63,775 nucleotides of DNA from Candidatus Salinicoccus stercoripullorum (GCA_019113295.1 DXHR01000002.1:1-63775), one strand, 5' to 3'; shown: positions 36,536 to 45,417, counted from the first letter of the stretch. The notes: a model not told the origin generated them from the letters alone. Made by a program: numbers and translations.

Positions 36536-36865
36536 ATGATCAAAGCTGTAAACACCATACGTATTAAAAAAGGGACGGCGGATGAAATTGCCGAAAAGTT
36601 CAATAAGGCAAAGTCAGTCCACACGTTCGACGGCTTCGTTCTGATGGAAGTGCTCATTAAGGAAAACACCGAAGAATTTGATGAAATCCAGGTCTGCACA
36701 ACGTGGGAAGACCACGCCTCATTTGAAGCATGGCGGGAAAGCAGGGCCACAAGGAAAGCACATGAAGCCCAGAATAATCCCAAAGACGACAAAGCGGAAA
36801 GTCCGATCCTCGGCACAGAATTGACCACATATGAAGTTCATGTACAGCACCATCCGGCCGGATAA
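36536..36865 (+). CDS. IsdG-like heme-degrading monooxygenase
   Basis: A 109-residue ferredoxin-like ABM-fold protein. It aligns over its length with staphylococcal IsdG/IsdI: N6, W66 and H76 fall exactly at the IsdI catalytic positions (VNTIRI, FEAWRES, RKAHEA), and the end has ESPILGTELTTYEV. Such enzymes degrade heme to staphylobilin and release iron. No clear Fur box is seen upstream. The ATG at 36536 follows aggaggat. It is separated from the downstream LysE gene by a terminator. Confidence 0.82.
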   Translation: MIKAVNTIRIKKGTADEIAEKFNKAKSVHTFDGFVLMEVLIKENTEEFDEIQVCTTWEDHASFEAWRESRATRKAHEAQNNPKDDKAESPILGTELTTYEVHVQHHPAG

Positions 36866-36869
36866 CTAC

Positions 36870-36901
36870 AAGACACCACTCCAATATTGGAGTGGTGTCT
36901 T
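36870..36901. terminator. terminator of IsdG-like gene
   Basis: A perfect 32-base palindrome centred on aatatt, arms aagacaccactccaat, directly after the stop. Confidence 0.88.
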
Positions 36902-36955
36902 AATATATTGTAATATTTAAAAATAATATAGCTTGGAAGCAAGGAGGAGAGATTT

Positions 36956-37570
36956 ATGGTTGCCGCACTTATTCACGGCATCATTTTGGCATTTGGACTG
37001 ATACTCCCGCTGGGCGCCCAGAATGTCTTCGTTTTCAATCAGGGCGCGTCACAGCCAAAATTCAGGGGTGCAGTTCCCGTCATCATCACTGCTTCGCTGT
37101 GTGACGCTTTGCTCATACTGCTTGCTGTTTTGGGTGTTTCGGTCATTGTGCTCACTGTGCCGGTGCTCCAAGTGGTCATTTTCTCTGTTGGCATCATCTT
37201 TCTGCTTTATATGGGCTGGTCGATATGGAACAATGATCCTGCCGGTCTGGATAAGAAAGAAGCGGCGCTCTCGACCAGGAAACAGATGCTGTTTGCCATG
37301 TCCGTCTCCCTTCTCAACCCTCATGCGGTCCTGGATACAATCGGAGTGATCGGTACGAGCTCGTTGAGTTACGCAGGTGGTGAGAAAGTACTTTTTACCA
37401 CTTCATGCATCGCTGTTTCCTGCCTGTGGTTCATCGGACTTGCAGTCGCGGGAAGGACAGTCGGCAATTTTGATACTGAAGGGAAGCTTCTCGGAGGAAT
37501 AAACAAAATATCAGCGCTCATCATATGGGGTGTTGCAATCTACCTGGGAATCCAGCTTTATGACGGCTGA
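36956..37570 (+). CDS. LysE/ArgO family amino acid exporter
   Basis: A 204-residue integral membrane protein with five or six hydrophobic segments. The family signatures are LPLGAQNVFVFNQG near the N-terminus and SLLNPHAVLDTIGVIG in the middle, close to LysE and ArgO, which export lysine or arginine. The substrate here may be another amino acid, and the divergent dioxygenase gene makes a hydroxylated amino acid possible. The ATG follows aaggagga. Single gene, before the modAB operon. Confidence 0.9.
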   Translation: MVAALIHGIILAFGLILPLGAQNVFVFNQGASQPKFRGAVPVIITASLCDALLILLAVLGVSVIVLTVPVLQVVIFSVGIIFLLYMGWSIWNNDPAGLDKKEAALSTRKQMLFAMSVSLLNPHAVLDTIGVIGTSSLSYAGGEKVLFTTSCIAVSCLWFIGLAVAGRTVGNFDTEGKLLGGINKISALIIWGVAIYLGIQLYDG

Positions 37571-37610
37571 AATATGTTCAATAAGTTGAAAGATCTACGT
37601 GGTTATTTAC

Positions 37611-37619
37611 TGGTACAAT
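37611..37619 (+). promoter_or_regulatory. extended -10 of modAB
   Basis: TGG-TACAAT, an extended -10 box 36 bases before the modA start; no good -35 box at 17 bases. Confidence 0.4.
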
Positions 37620-37654
37620 ACAGATAAAGTCATAACAGGAAAGAAGGAAGCGGG

Positions 37655-38443
37655 ATGTCGGCGGCAAAAGTCTTAGGGATGTTGGCAGTACTCATGCTTT
37701 TCATGACAGCATGCGGCAATGGCGGAGAAGCAGATGGACCCGGATCAGAAGAGACCATCGAAGGGACTATCACCATCTCAGCAGCGGCAAGCCTGACGGA
37801 TGCGATGAATGAGATTGCTGAAAAATTCATGGAAGAATACCCGGAAGTGCAGGTGGATTATAATTTCGGCGGTTCTGGCGCTCTGAGCCAGCAGATCATA
37901 AAAGGTGCGCCGGCCGATCTCTTCTTATCGGCATCAGAGGAACATTTCAAGACGGTGATTGATGAGGGATACATAGACGCGGAAAATTCAACGGAGCTTC
38001 TTAGGAACGAGCTGGTACTGATTGCTCCAGAAGACAACGGCACAGTGACATCATTTGATGATCTCAGTGAAGCGGAGCAGATAGCCATGGGCACAGCTGG
38101 ATCCGTTCCTGCGGGTGCATACGGGGCCGAAGTCCTTGACTCCATGGGGATGCTGGAAGATCTAAAAGGGGCTTTCGTTTATGCTGAAGATGTCCGGGGG
38201 GTGCTGACCTATGTGGAAACCGGCAATGTGGACGCCGGTCTCGTCTACAGGACAGACGCCAAAACGAGTGATAAAGTGGAAATTATAGAAACAGCACCGG
38301 AGGACACCCATGCTCCGATCATTTATCCGGCGGGCATGATCAATGAGTCGCAAAACCCGGATGCTGCCGAAAAGTTTTATGATTACCTTCAATCTGAAGA
38401 AGCATTAGAGGTATTTAAAGATTATGGTTTTGTTATTGAGTAA
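37655..38443 (+). CDS. modA: molybdate ABC transporter substrate-binding lipoprotein
   Basis: A 262-residue lipoprotein. The signal ends in the lipobox LFMTAC with C20 as the lipidated residue. The mature domain shows the ModA patterns ISAAASLTDAMNEIAEKF, NFGGSGALSQQI and GAPADLFLSAS, which contact molybdate or tungstate. It delivers the oxyanion to the permease encoded next, whose start lies inside its 3' end (20-base overlap). Molybdate is needed for the formate dehydrogenase at 24-27 kb. Ribosome site gaaggaag before the ATG. Confidence 0.93.
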   Translation: MSAAKVLGMLAVLMLFMTACGNGGEADGPGSEETIEGTITISAAASLTDAMNEIAEKFMEEYPEVQVDYNFGGSGALSQQIIKGAPADLFLSASEEHFKTVIDEGYIDAENSTELLRNELVLIAPEDNGTVTSFDDLSEAEQIAMGTAGSVPAGAYGAEVLDSMGMLEDLKGAFVYAEDVRGVLTYVETGNVDAGLVYRTDAKTSDKVEIIETAPEDTHAPIIYPAGMINESQNPDAAEKFYDYLQSEEALEVFKDYGFVIE

Positions 38444-39107
38444 CTTAACAACCGAACAATTCATAGCGCCGGTACTGTTATCACTCCAGGTGGCGATACT
38501 CGCCCTCCTGATTGTATTTGTTCTTGCCACTGCAGCCGCACGTTTCATGGCAAGGGCGGAATTCAGGGGCAAGGTCATAATCGAGACACTTTTGATGCTG
38601 CCTTTGGTCCTGCCGCCGACAGTCGTGGGTTTTCTGCTTATAATGATATTCGGAAACAACGGTCTCATCGGTGATCTATATGAGACTCTCTTCGGCGGCA
38701 CCATCATGTTCACATGGTATGCAGCCGTCATCGCCAGTACAGTCGTCGCTTTCCCGCTGATGTACCAGTCGGCAAAAGCGGGTTTTTTGAACGTGGATGC
38801 GGATATCGAGAACGCAGCAAAAGTCGACGGGGCAAACAGTCTGCAGACATTCATAAAAGTAACCCTTCCTCTGTCAACAACCGCACTGGTAACAGGGGCG
38901 TTATTAAGCTTTGCCCGGGCAATCGGCGAATTCGGTGCCACACTCATGGTGGCGGGCAATATTCCCGGACGTACACAGACGATGCCGACAGCGATATACA
39001 CAGCGTTACAATCCGGAAACATGGCCCTCGCCTGGACTTGGGTCATCACCATCATTGTGATATCCTTTTTGATGCTGATGTTCATAAGAGTAAAAGCCAA
39101 TTCATGA
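38424..39107 (+). CDS. modB: molybdate ABC transporter permease
   Basis: A 227-residue permease with five or six transmembrane segments. The MalF-type EAA loop is present as ENAAKVDGANSLQTFIKVTLP, followed by the ModB hallmark FARAIGEFGATLMVAGNIPG. It forms the channel for molybdate. The gene overlaps modA, but the expected ATPase gene modC does not follow; a terminator comes directly after the stop. An ATPase from elsewhere in the genome must be used. Confidence 0.93.
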   Translation: MVLLLSNLTTEQFIAPVLLSLQVAILALLIVFVLATAAARFMARAEFRGKVIIETLLMLPLVLPPTVVGFLLIMIFGNNGLIGDLYETLFGGTIMFTWYAAVIASTVVAFPLMYQSAKAGFLNVDADIENAAKVDGANSLQTFIKVTLPLSTTALVTGALLSFARAIGEFGATLMVAGNIPGRTQTMPTAIYTALQSGNMALAWTWVITIIVISFLMLMFIRVKANS

Positions 39108-39111
39108 AAAT

Positions 39112-39146
39112 AACGGCCTCCTGGAGAATTTCAGGAGGCTGTTATT
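39112..39146 (+). terminator. terminator of modAB
   Basis: Stem aacggcctcctg/caggaggctgtt with one G-T pair and a TATTATT tail. Confidence 0.82.
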
Positions 39147-39165
39147 ATTATGGATAATAGTTAAT

Positions 39166-39354
39166 CTATGAATCCTGCTTCTTCTCTTTCTGCCTTTTAT
39201 GTTTATCCAGAACGATTGCAGCGATGAATAACAATATGATTGTTCCTATCCAAGCGGCTGTGGAAAAGCTGTCTGGTATGGCCGGTACGAAATTGACTGC
39301 CAGAGGCAGAAGTCCCGCTGCGAGCATCAGTATGATTACTATGGTTACTTTCAT
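39166..39354 (-). CDS. small two-helix membrane protein
   Basis: A 62-residue protein with two hydrophobic segments (about 3-21 and 33-50) and a strongly basic, K/Q-rich C-terminus, DKHKRQKEKKQDS. Ribosome site agga precedes the ATG. Family and function are not recognised. It converges with modAB and lies 45 bases downstream of the amidase gene on the same strand, so it may be the last gene of that unit. Confidence 0.65.
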   Translation of the reverse strand: MKVTIVIILMLAAGLLPLAVNFVPAIPDSFSTAAWIGTIILLFIAAIVLDKHKRQKEKKQDS

Positions 39355-39399
39355 TTATTGTTCTCCTGAAAAGTCGATTTACGTTGATTGTCTCATATG

Positions 39400-40305
39400 T
39401 TATTTCAATTCAATATTGTAATGTTCCAGGATGTAGCGTGGAACGAAGAACCGGGCGGTTTTTTTCGGATCGACGACCTGGTTGATCTGTGTCTGGCCGG
39501 CGAGGCTCATGAGCATGGTCATTTCTGACAGTGGTAGATTGGTGTGGGGCTGCAGCAGTTCTACCATCTTATGGACCGACTGGTCGACGGCAAGGTTCAG
39601 GTCTTTGTCTGACACCATCATGTAGACGCCGTCTTCATCTGTGATGACAGGGTGATAGGTTCTGAGTGTTTCTGCTTTTTCGAGCTTTACTGTAACAGCC
39701 GCTTCGACTTCAAGCCCTGATACGCTGATTTCTCCGTCTCCCATGGCTGCATGCACGTCTCCGAGCCCGAAGAGTGCGCCTTCGTGATACACGGGAACGT
39801 AGAGTACGGCGCCTTCTGTCACTTTTACCGAATCCATATTCCCACCGTGTGTATCGGGAGTACCGTTGTTGACGGCAGCGTTGGGCGGTGCGACTCCGAT
39901 GACGCCGATCATTTTATTGACCGGTAGCTGAAGGCCGTCAAAATCCACTGTACCTTTCTCATCATCCACGTTAAATATTCTTACATTCATGTCCTTGAGC
40001 CTGTCTCCCATGACACCCATACCGGGTCCTGTGACCATGACGCCGGTATCTGCGATATCGATTTTTTCTATCGTGATTTTCAGCACGTCACCAGGTTTTA
40101 CACCATTGATGTGGATGGGGCCGGAAGCGGGGTTGATACTGTCCCAGGAGAATCCTTCGAACGCATTTTCCTCGGAAGTGATCTGACCGGTGAAGCAATC
40201 GTGGGCACTGATTTTGACAGTATCCCCGATATCCACTTTCAGTTTCGCTTCATTATCCTTCGACATTTCATAGAAATAGCTGTCTTTACTGAGTTCATGG
40301 AACAT
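39400..40305 (-). CDS. acetamidase/formamidase family protein
   Basis: A 301-residue cytosolic amidohydrolase. Characteristic motifs are SGPIHINGVKPGDVLKITI, IGVIGVAPPNAAVNNGTPDTHGGNMD and GDVHAAMGDGEISVSGLEVEA. Members hydrolyse formamide or acetamide to ammonia and an acid. The length is normal for the Firmicute branch. The ATG at 40305 follows cggagggtg; upstream in-frame codons are rejected. Formate from formamide could feed the formate dehydrogenase; this link is speculation. Confidence 0.88.
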   Translation of the reverse strand: MFHELSKDSYFYEMSKDNEAKLKVDIGDTVKISAHDCFTGQITSEENAFEGFSWDSINPASGPIHINGVKPGDVLKITIEKIDIADTGVMVTGPGMGVMGDRLKDMNVRIFNVDDEKGTVDFDGLQLPVNKMIGVIGVAPPNAAVNNGTPDTHGGNMDSVKVTEGAVLYVPVYHEGALFGLGDVHAAMGDGEISVSGLEVEAAVTVKLEKAETLRTYHPVITDEDGVYMMVSDKDLNLAVDQSVHKMVELLQPHTNLPLSEMTMLMSLAGQTQINQVVDPKKTARFFVPRYILEHYNIELK

Positions 40306-40391
40306 GTTAACACCCTCCGATAAAATTATTATCATCTCAATTGTTATGTATAAATCCGGAAAGTGCAATTAAAAACCCCGATTATAATAAA

Positions 40392-40415
40392 AGGCACCGG
40401 GAGGCCCCGATGCCT
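40392..40415 (-). terminator. terminator of BCCT carrier gene 2
   Basis: Ten-bp stem aggcaccggg/cccgatgcct with one mismatch and TTTTATT on the minus strand. Confidence 0.82.
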
Positions 40416-40426
40416 GGCAGTATGGA

Positions 40427-42040
40427 TTAAAGTTCTCTTTCATCCACACCTGCTTCTTTTTGTTCTTTGTACTCCTTCTCCTCTTTATCGAGATATTCCT
40501 GCATGCGATGCTTATTCGGAGTAATTGTGAGTCCAAGGTACTTCCTCTCTTCGTTTGCATCTTTATAGAACGAAATCATCATCAGTATGATGACGAAACT
40601 GAATGGCAGCGCCGCGATGATGGCAGCGGACTGCAGCGCCTCAAGCCCGGTCTCCCCGCCTGACAGGAGCAGGACATAGGCGATGGATGACAGGGCGACG
40701 CCCCAGACAATTTTGGTTCTTGCTGACGGGTATAGCGATCCATTCGATGTCTGCATGCCCAGCACGAATGTCGCCGAATCCGCAGACGTGATGAAGAATG
40801 AGGATACGAGAATGATTGCTAAAATAGATAACGGTATACTCAGCGGCAACTCGTTAAAGATTGCAAACAGCTGTGTTTCCGGTCCGAAATTGAATATTTC
40901 CGGCGTACGGCTGGCAACTTCTATACCAGTGACACCGAATACAGTGAACCAGATGATACCGATCGTAGTCGGCACAATCAGGAGTGCCATTACGAATTCA
41001 CGCACGGTACGACCTCTGGACACACGGGCTATGAAGGTACCGACGAATGGGCTCCAGCTCAACCACCATGCCCAGTAGTAGATGGTCCACGATTGCAGCC
41101 AGTCATTCTTCTGCTGGTTCAGAGGTGCTGCATCCAGTGTGTTCGCAACGAATGTATTGAGGTAATCCCCTGCTGCTGTCGGCAGCATGTTCAATATGAG
41201 CATCGTCGGCCCCACTATCAGGATACAGAGGAGCAGTATTGATGCCAGTACCATATTTATATTGCTTAAATATTTGATTCCTTTGCTGAGTCCGCTCCAT
41301 GCACTGGCAAGGAACAGAAAGGTGACGGTCACGATGATGCCGCCCTGGACCGCCAGGTTGATCGGTATGCCGAATAGATAGTTCAGTCCGCCGTTGATTT
41401 GTGTGGTGCCCACACCGAGCGAGACGGCGACACCGACCACCGTTGCAAATACGGTGAGCACGTCAACAACAATGCCCACAGGGCCGTCGACCTTATTTCC
41501 CAATATCGGCCGCAGAGTTTTGGAAAGCAGCCCGCTGTCCCCTTTTCTGAACTGGGTGTAAGCGAGTGCCAGAGCTACAGCACCGTACATGCCCCACGCA
41601 TGTGCGCCCCAATGGAAAATGGTGGCCCTGATGGATTCAAGAATGGCCTCCTCAGTCTCGGGATCGGCTGTGGCAGGTGCGATAAAGTGTGAAATGGGTT
41701 CGGAAGTACTGTAGAAAACAACCCCGATCCCCATACCGGCACTGAACAGCATGGTAAGCCAGGAACGCGTGCTGAATTCCGGTTCATGATGCGGTTTGCC
41801 GAGCTTCAGTTTCCCTATGGGGCTGAAGACAAGGAAGATGCAGAAGAATACCATGGCGGAAGTGATGATCAGATAATACCATCCGAAATAATTGCTGACC
41901 CAGTTTGAAATGGAGCCCGCCACAGCTCCGAACCTATCAGGATTGACGACCCCTGTGACTACAAGCAATCCGACTATGATTACGGAATATATAAAGACTT
42001 TCGAGGATTTATTACCAGTGGGATTTGAAGAATCCTTCAT
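40427..42040 (-). CDS. BCCT family betaine/carnitine/choline transporter, copy 2
   Basis: A 537-residue carrier very similar to the one at 30124-31755 through all twelve membrane segments. The tryptophan stretch reads WTIYYWAWWLSWSPFVG, and the third segment GMGIGVVFYSTSEP; the difference GASEP versus STSEP may change substrate preference. The C-terminal tail is charged (KEEKEYKEQKEAG). It should import glycine betaine or a related osmolyte. The start at 42040 follows taaggagcag. Monocistronic. Confidence 0.93.
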   Translation of the reverse strand: MKDSSNPTGNKSSKVFIYSVIIVGLLVVTGVVNPDRFGAVAGSISNWVSNYFGWYYLIITSAMVFFCIFLVFSPIGKLKLGKPHHEPEFSTRSWLTMLFSAGMGIGVVFYSTSEPISHFIAPATADPETEEAILESIRATIFHWGAHAWGMYGAVALALAYTQFRKGDSGLLSKTLRPILGNKVDGPVGIVVDVLTVFATVVGVAVSLGVGTTQINGGLNYLFGIPINLAVQGGIIVTVTFLFLASAWSGLSKGIKYLSNINMVLASILLLCILIVGPTMLILNMLPTAAGDYLNTFVANTLDAAPLNQQKNDWLQSWTIYYWAWWLSWSPFVGTFIARVSRGRTVREFVMALLIVPTTIGIIWFTVFGVTGIEVASRTPEIFNFGPETQLFAIFNELPLSIPLSILAIILVSSFFITSADSATFVLGMQTSNGSLYPSARTKIVWGVALSSIAYVLLLSGGETGLEALQSAAIIAALPFSFVIILMMISFYKDANEERKYLGLTITPNKHRMQEYLDKEEKEYKEQKEAGVDEREL

Positions 42041-42405
42041 TAATCTGCTCCTTAATATTTTTAGGATACCAGTATGATACCCATTATTTTTACTTGCCTG
42101 TAAAAGAATAACCTATTGAGAATACCAAATTTACACCCCGAGTGCAATTTGGATTTTGAAATCAATGAATTCAACACATGAAAACCAGGCATTATAAAGG
42201 CGTTCCGGTGAATCGCAGAGGCCCTGATGATAAAGGTTTTCTATAGTATCGCACATCGTTATTAAATTATAAACCTATATTGCCATGATATATCTTTTCA
42301 TTTGTGATACATTATATTGAGACAGATTACACATCAACTTTAAGAACGGTCGTCTTTGTCATTGATTGTGGCAAAAAAAGTTTACATAGCAGGCAGGAGG
42401 CAGAG
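42041..42405. other. intergenic, no gene seen
   Basis: About 365 bases, AT-rich, between the BCCT start and the small membrane protein. Presumably holds the divergent promoters. No RNA element or intact ORF is recognised. Confidence 0.4.
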
Positions 42406-42576
42406 ATGGATAAGAGTACTTCAATTCTAATCATTTTCGGAGCAGTACTCGCACTGATTTTCCTGATGCCGATTCTCGGTGCAGTATCGCTGATCTTTAT
42501 CATTCCGCCGGTGTTCATAGTCGCTGTGAACACACTGTCGGATAAACTTTCACATTATCTGAGTTCGAATGAGTGA
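42406..42576 (+). CDS. small membrane protein
   Basis: A 56-residue protein. Residues 5-40 are almost entirely hydrophobic and can form two membrane helices (ILIIFGAVLALIFLMPILG and VSLIFIIPPVFIVAV), followed by a short polar tail. The ATG at 42406 is chosen because gcaggagg lies seven bases before it, and an efficient terminator follows. Unknown function; probably a real small gene. Confidence 0.65.
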   Translation: MDKSTSILIIFGAVLALIFLMPILGAVSLIFIIPPVFIVAVNTLSDKLSHYLSSNE

Positions 42577-42595
42577 CCTCCGGGTCACTTTTTTG
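42572..42595 (+). terminator. terminator of small membrane protein gene
   Basis: Seven-bp stem agtgacc/ggtcact, four-base loop and a run of T. Confidence 0.85.
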
Positions 42596-42930
42596 TGCAA
42601 TATCGTACTATATGGAAAACCGTGGAGGAATATACTCAAAAGCAAAACTAGTGGAATTGCGTCCAATGAGTATTATACCTTTTTGACACATTGTTTCATC
42701 GTGACTGTCACACTGGGCCTTTCCATAGTAGCTTTCAGGCTGGCATAGAGACGCGGACGATGCATTACACAGGCGGTATGAGATCTGGTTTACCCTTGTC
42801 CTGTCAATATCTATGATGTATCGGCAGGCGTTATAACACAGTGCTTCAGAAAGTCAGTCCTGATACTTCCCGGAAGGGGGACTGCGTTTTATGGCTCCCT
42901 TTTCAAGAATCCGAGGACTGGGGCCTTCCA
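42596..42930. other. intergenic, no supported gene
   Basis: About 335 bases. A short plus-strand frame near 42771-42836 reads RRYEIWFTLVLSISMMYRQAL, slightly like a piece of a CPBP protease, but this is too short to call. Nothing else recognised. Confidence 0.35.
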
Positions 42931-44082
42931 TTATTTTTGAACGCTGTAAGTCAAGGTCCGCATCAATTTTTCCAAAGGGCCTGCCATCTGTCTTTTTTCC
43001 ATGATATTGGCGATGACAAGCGTTGCAATCCATATGACTGCCGCCAGTATTACAGCAGTCGTTATATTGAGGTGAGCGCCAAGGTTGAAGGCGACGGGGG
43101 ACATGGTTATGACAATCAGGCATTCCTGCAGGATGAAAAATGTCAGAGAACGTTTCCCCGTTGCAGCAATGGACCCGATTATTTTTCCGCGGTGCTGCAC
43201 CGCCATCCCGGCCAGCGCGAACACACCTGCATAACCGAAGCCTGCAGCAAGGCCGGTCATCATGTGGAGGCCATATATGAAGCCTGCTGTGAACAGTCCG
43301 GGGAACCAGAAGTCATTGATGAGGGCAAGTGGTATTGCACCCGCTGCCGATAGCACAAGCCCCCACACAGTAAGGCGTTTCAATAGCCTGGCGTGTTCAT
43401 CAGGCTGGATCAGGAGCTCTTTGTTACCCATCCATATACCCATATATACTGATGGAATGATCGGGAAGAATAGATGTGTAAAAAGCGGCACGATCGGAAT
43501 TGAGATGAGCTGGCCGGCGAGGTTTCCAAAATATGTTTCGTTCCCTGTGTACGCTGTCGGCAGACCGTAATCCCCAATACCAGTAAGTACACCGCCCCAC
43601 AACACCGGCAGATATATCAGGCAGATGATGACCGATATTACGATGCGTTTCATGATCTTATCGTTGGTTTTTTTGAGACTGCCGGCCAATATCAGCCCGG
43701 CTATGCCATATGTCATCAGAATGTCCTGTCCGCCGGCTATTCCGGCAAGAATGGCTCCGAACAGTATGAGGTACCAGCACCGTCTTCTGATGATGCGTTT
43801 GGCTTCGTTTTCGCCTTTTCGTTCTGACTGTTTACGGTAGATCATCACAAGCCCGTACCCGAACAATACAGCAAACAACGGCCGTGCCCTGTTATCCACG
43901 ATGAGTTCCATGAGAAAATTCACGGTTTTCTCCAATGCATTGGCCGGAGCGACTTTTGTGATTACTCCCGGCTCAATCGTGTACAGGAATAATGGAACAT
44001 GGGCCAGGATGATCAGGAGCAGCATCGAGCCCCGCGCCAGATCCAAAGAGAGCACCCTTTTCTTTTGGTTTGTTTCAGTCAT
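42931..44082 (-). CDS. DUF418 domain membrane protein
   Basis: A 383-residue protein with about nine to ten transmembrane segments. It begins KKRVLSLDLARGSMLLLIILAH, the typical start of DUF418/acyltransferase-3-like membrane proteins, and shows NRARPLFAVLFGYGLVMIYR, then a C-terminal DUF418 region ending TGKRSLTFFILQECLIV. Function in this family is unknown; transport or cell-envelope modification has been suggested. Start at 44082 (MTETNQ). It is the last gene of a TetR-YqeB-DUF418 operon, 28 bases after YqeB. Confidence 0.85.
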   Translation of the reverse strand: MTETNQKKRVLSLDLARGSMLLLIILAHVPLFLYTIEPGVITKVAPANALEKTVNFLMELIVDNRARPLFAVLFGYGLVMIYRKQSERKGENEAKRIIRRRCWYLILFGAILAGIAGGQDILMTYGIAGLILAGSLKKTNDKIMKRIVISVIICLIYLPVLWGGVLTGIGDYGLPTAYTGNETYFGNLAGQLISIPIVPLFTHLFFPIIPSVYMGIWMGNKELLIQPDEHARLLKRLTVWGLVLSAAGAIPLALINDFWFPGLFTAGFIYGLHMMTGLAAGFGYAGVFALAGMAVQHRGKIIGSIAATGKRSLTFFILQECLIVITMSPVAFNLGAHLNITTAVILAAVIWIATLVIANIMEKRQMAGPLEKLMRTLTYSVQK

Positions 44083-44110
44083 ATCAAGAACTCCCCGAGT
44101 AAAAATCATA

Positions 44111-44791
44111 CTACCGTCTGTCTGCGATACGGACATACTGTCTGCCATTTTTATCCTTGACCACTATGCCGATTTCCATCAGATCCTGCCGGAGGTTTCT
44201 GACTCTTTTTTCCTCGTCATCCCTTTTTGCCTGGCGTCTGTTGTAAAGGATGTCATTCGCCCTTTCACTTAAATTTTCATGGTCTGTCACCCATTCAAAG
44301 AATTGTGCTGAACGGGGGTCATGGTCCGTCCATGGATAATGATATTTTTGAAAAGTATCCTTTAGGCGCCCGGGCGGGTAATCAGTCGTTTCCCTCAAAA
44401 GCTCAAGCCCGGCATTGTCCGTAATCACCAGCATCTTCCCTTCTTTAAAGATGCTTTCAATATCTGATCTGTATACTTCGGACTTCATGTCATGAATGTC
44501 TATCACGATGTGATTCCCATCTACTTCAATCTTCAGTATCTCTGTGTATATATAGGCGGAGAAAAGAGCACCGGCAACAAGCCCGATTCCGGCGAGCAGC
44601 CAATGCACCCACCCGCTTTCAAGCCCGGCAATGAAATTGATGAGTTGGTTGTCGGACAAAAAGGGAATCTTTTTGATCAGCAGCAGCAATGAAGGCAGAA
44701 AGTAGAAAATGATGGCCCCTGCAATCGGAATTGCCATTATAAATGCCTTTTCGGCAGCATTCAGCCCCAATTTTTCGCTATTCATATTCAT
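44111..44791 (-). CDS. YqeB-family membrane protein
   Basis: A 226-residue protein similar to Bacillus YqeB. Two transmembrane segments (about 15-37 and 55-83) precede a cytosolic part with the pattern VYRSDIESIFKEGKMLVI, then KYHYPWTDHDP and a C-terminal helical region ending VVKDKNGRQYVRIA. Function unknown. Its ATG overlaps the stop of the upstream TetR gene by four bases (ATGA), indicating coupled translation and a shared regulation with TetR. Confidence 0.82.
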   Translation of the reverse strand: MNMNSEKLGLNAAEKAFIMAIPIAGAIIFYFLPSLLLLIKKIPFLSDNQLINFIAGLESGWVHWLLAGIGLVAGALFSAYIYTEILKIEVDGNHIVIDIHDMKSEVYRSDIESIFKEGKMLVITDNAGLELLRETTDYPPGRLKDTFQKYHYPWTDHDPRSAQFFEWVTDHENLSERANDILYNRRQAKRDDEEKRVRNLRQDLMEIGIVVKDKNGRQYVRIADRR

Positions 44792-45387
44792 TCTCCCCCT
44801 TCAGCTTTTAAATATCCCTCAACCATAGAGAAAAGCACTGCCCCGTATTTGTCGCTTTCTGTGCTGCTTCCGGGGGCAAGAATCATCTCATCTATGGCAC
44901 CGTTGATGATCCGGGACACTGTCTTTATATCGGTATCGCGATTGAAATCCCCTTTGTCGATGCCTTCTTCGATGATGGGGATGAGAATCATGTACAAACC
45001 GTCAGGTTCATCGTCTTCCATCAGGTAAAAGGCTTTATTATCTTCGGTCCTTGCATTGAATATGATTTCTATAAGTGCAATGTTCCATGGTCTGAATTTT
45101 CTCTGGTATCTTAGCGATGCATCAATATATTGCCTGATCCGCTTCATGGTGGATTCATCCTCTGAGACAGCATTTGCGACATATTGCACCTTATGGCTGA
45201 AAATATATTCCAGCAGAGCGAATAATAAAGTGGTTTTTGATTTGAAATGATAGGATACAAGACTTGGATTGATGCCCGCACGTTCTGCAATATTTTTAAA
45301 AGTAAGGTTTCTGAATCCGGATGCGGCAAGTTCTTCAATGCACGATTTCAAAATCTGTTCTCTTCTCTGCTCCTGTATAAATGACAT
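44788..45387 (-). CDS. TetR family transcriptional regulator
   Basis: A 199-residue repressor. Residues 5-50 form the TetR helix-turn-helix (REQILKSCIEELAASGFRNL, IAERAGINPSLVSYHFKSK); the rest is a helical ligand-binding domain. The ATG at 45387 is chosen; the TTG 30 bases upstream lies inside the operator-like palindrome. First gene of an operon with YqeB and DUF418 proteins, which it probably represses along with itself. The ligand cannot be inferred. Confidence 0.9.
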   Translation of the reverse strand: MSFIQEQRREQILKSCIEELAASGFRNLTFKNIAERAGINPSLVSYHFKSKTTLLFALLEYIFSHKVQYVANAVSEDESTMKRIRQYIDASLRYQRKFRPWNIALIEIIFNARTEDNKAFYLMEDDEPDGLYMILIPIIEEGIDKGDFNRDTDIKTVSRIINGAIDEMILAPGSSTESDKYGAVLFSMVEGYLKAEGGE

Positions 45388-45401
45388 TTCCTCACTCTTT
45401 C

Positions 45402-45417
45402 TTGAATGTATATTCAA
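45402..45417. promoter_or_regulatory. palindromic operator of TetR operon
   Basis: TTGAAT-GTAT-ATTCAA, perfect six-base arms, 15 bases upstream of the TetR start codon. A smaller palindrome ATTCGAAT lies at 45432-45439. Position and symmetry fit autoregulation by the TetR protein. Confidence 0.6.

Noticed and set aside
42771..42836. Possible CPBP protease fragment RRYEIWFTLVLSISMM
   Set aside because: Only about twenty residues, no motif residues of the family.
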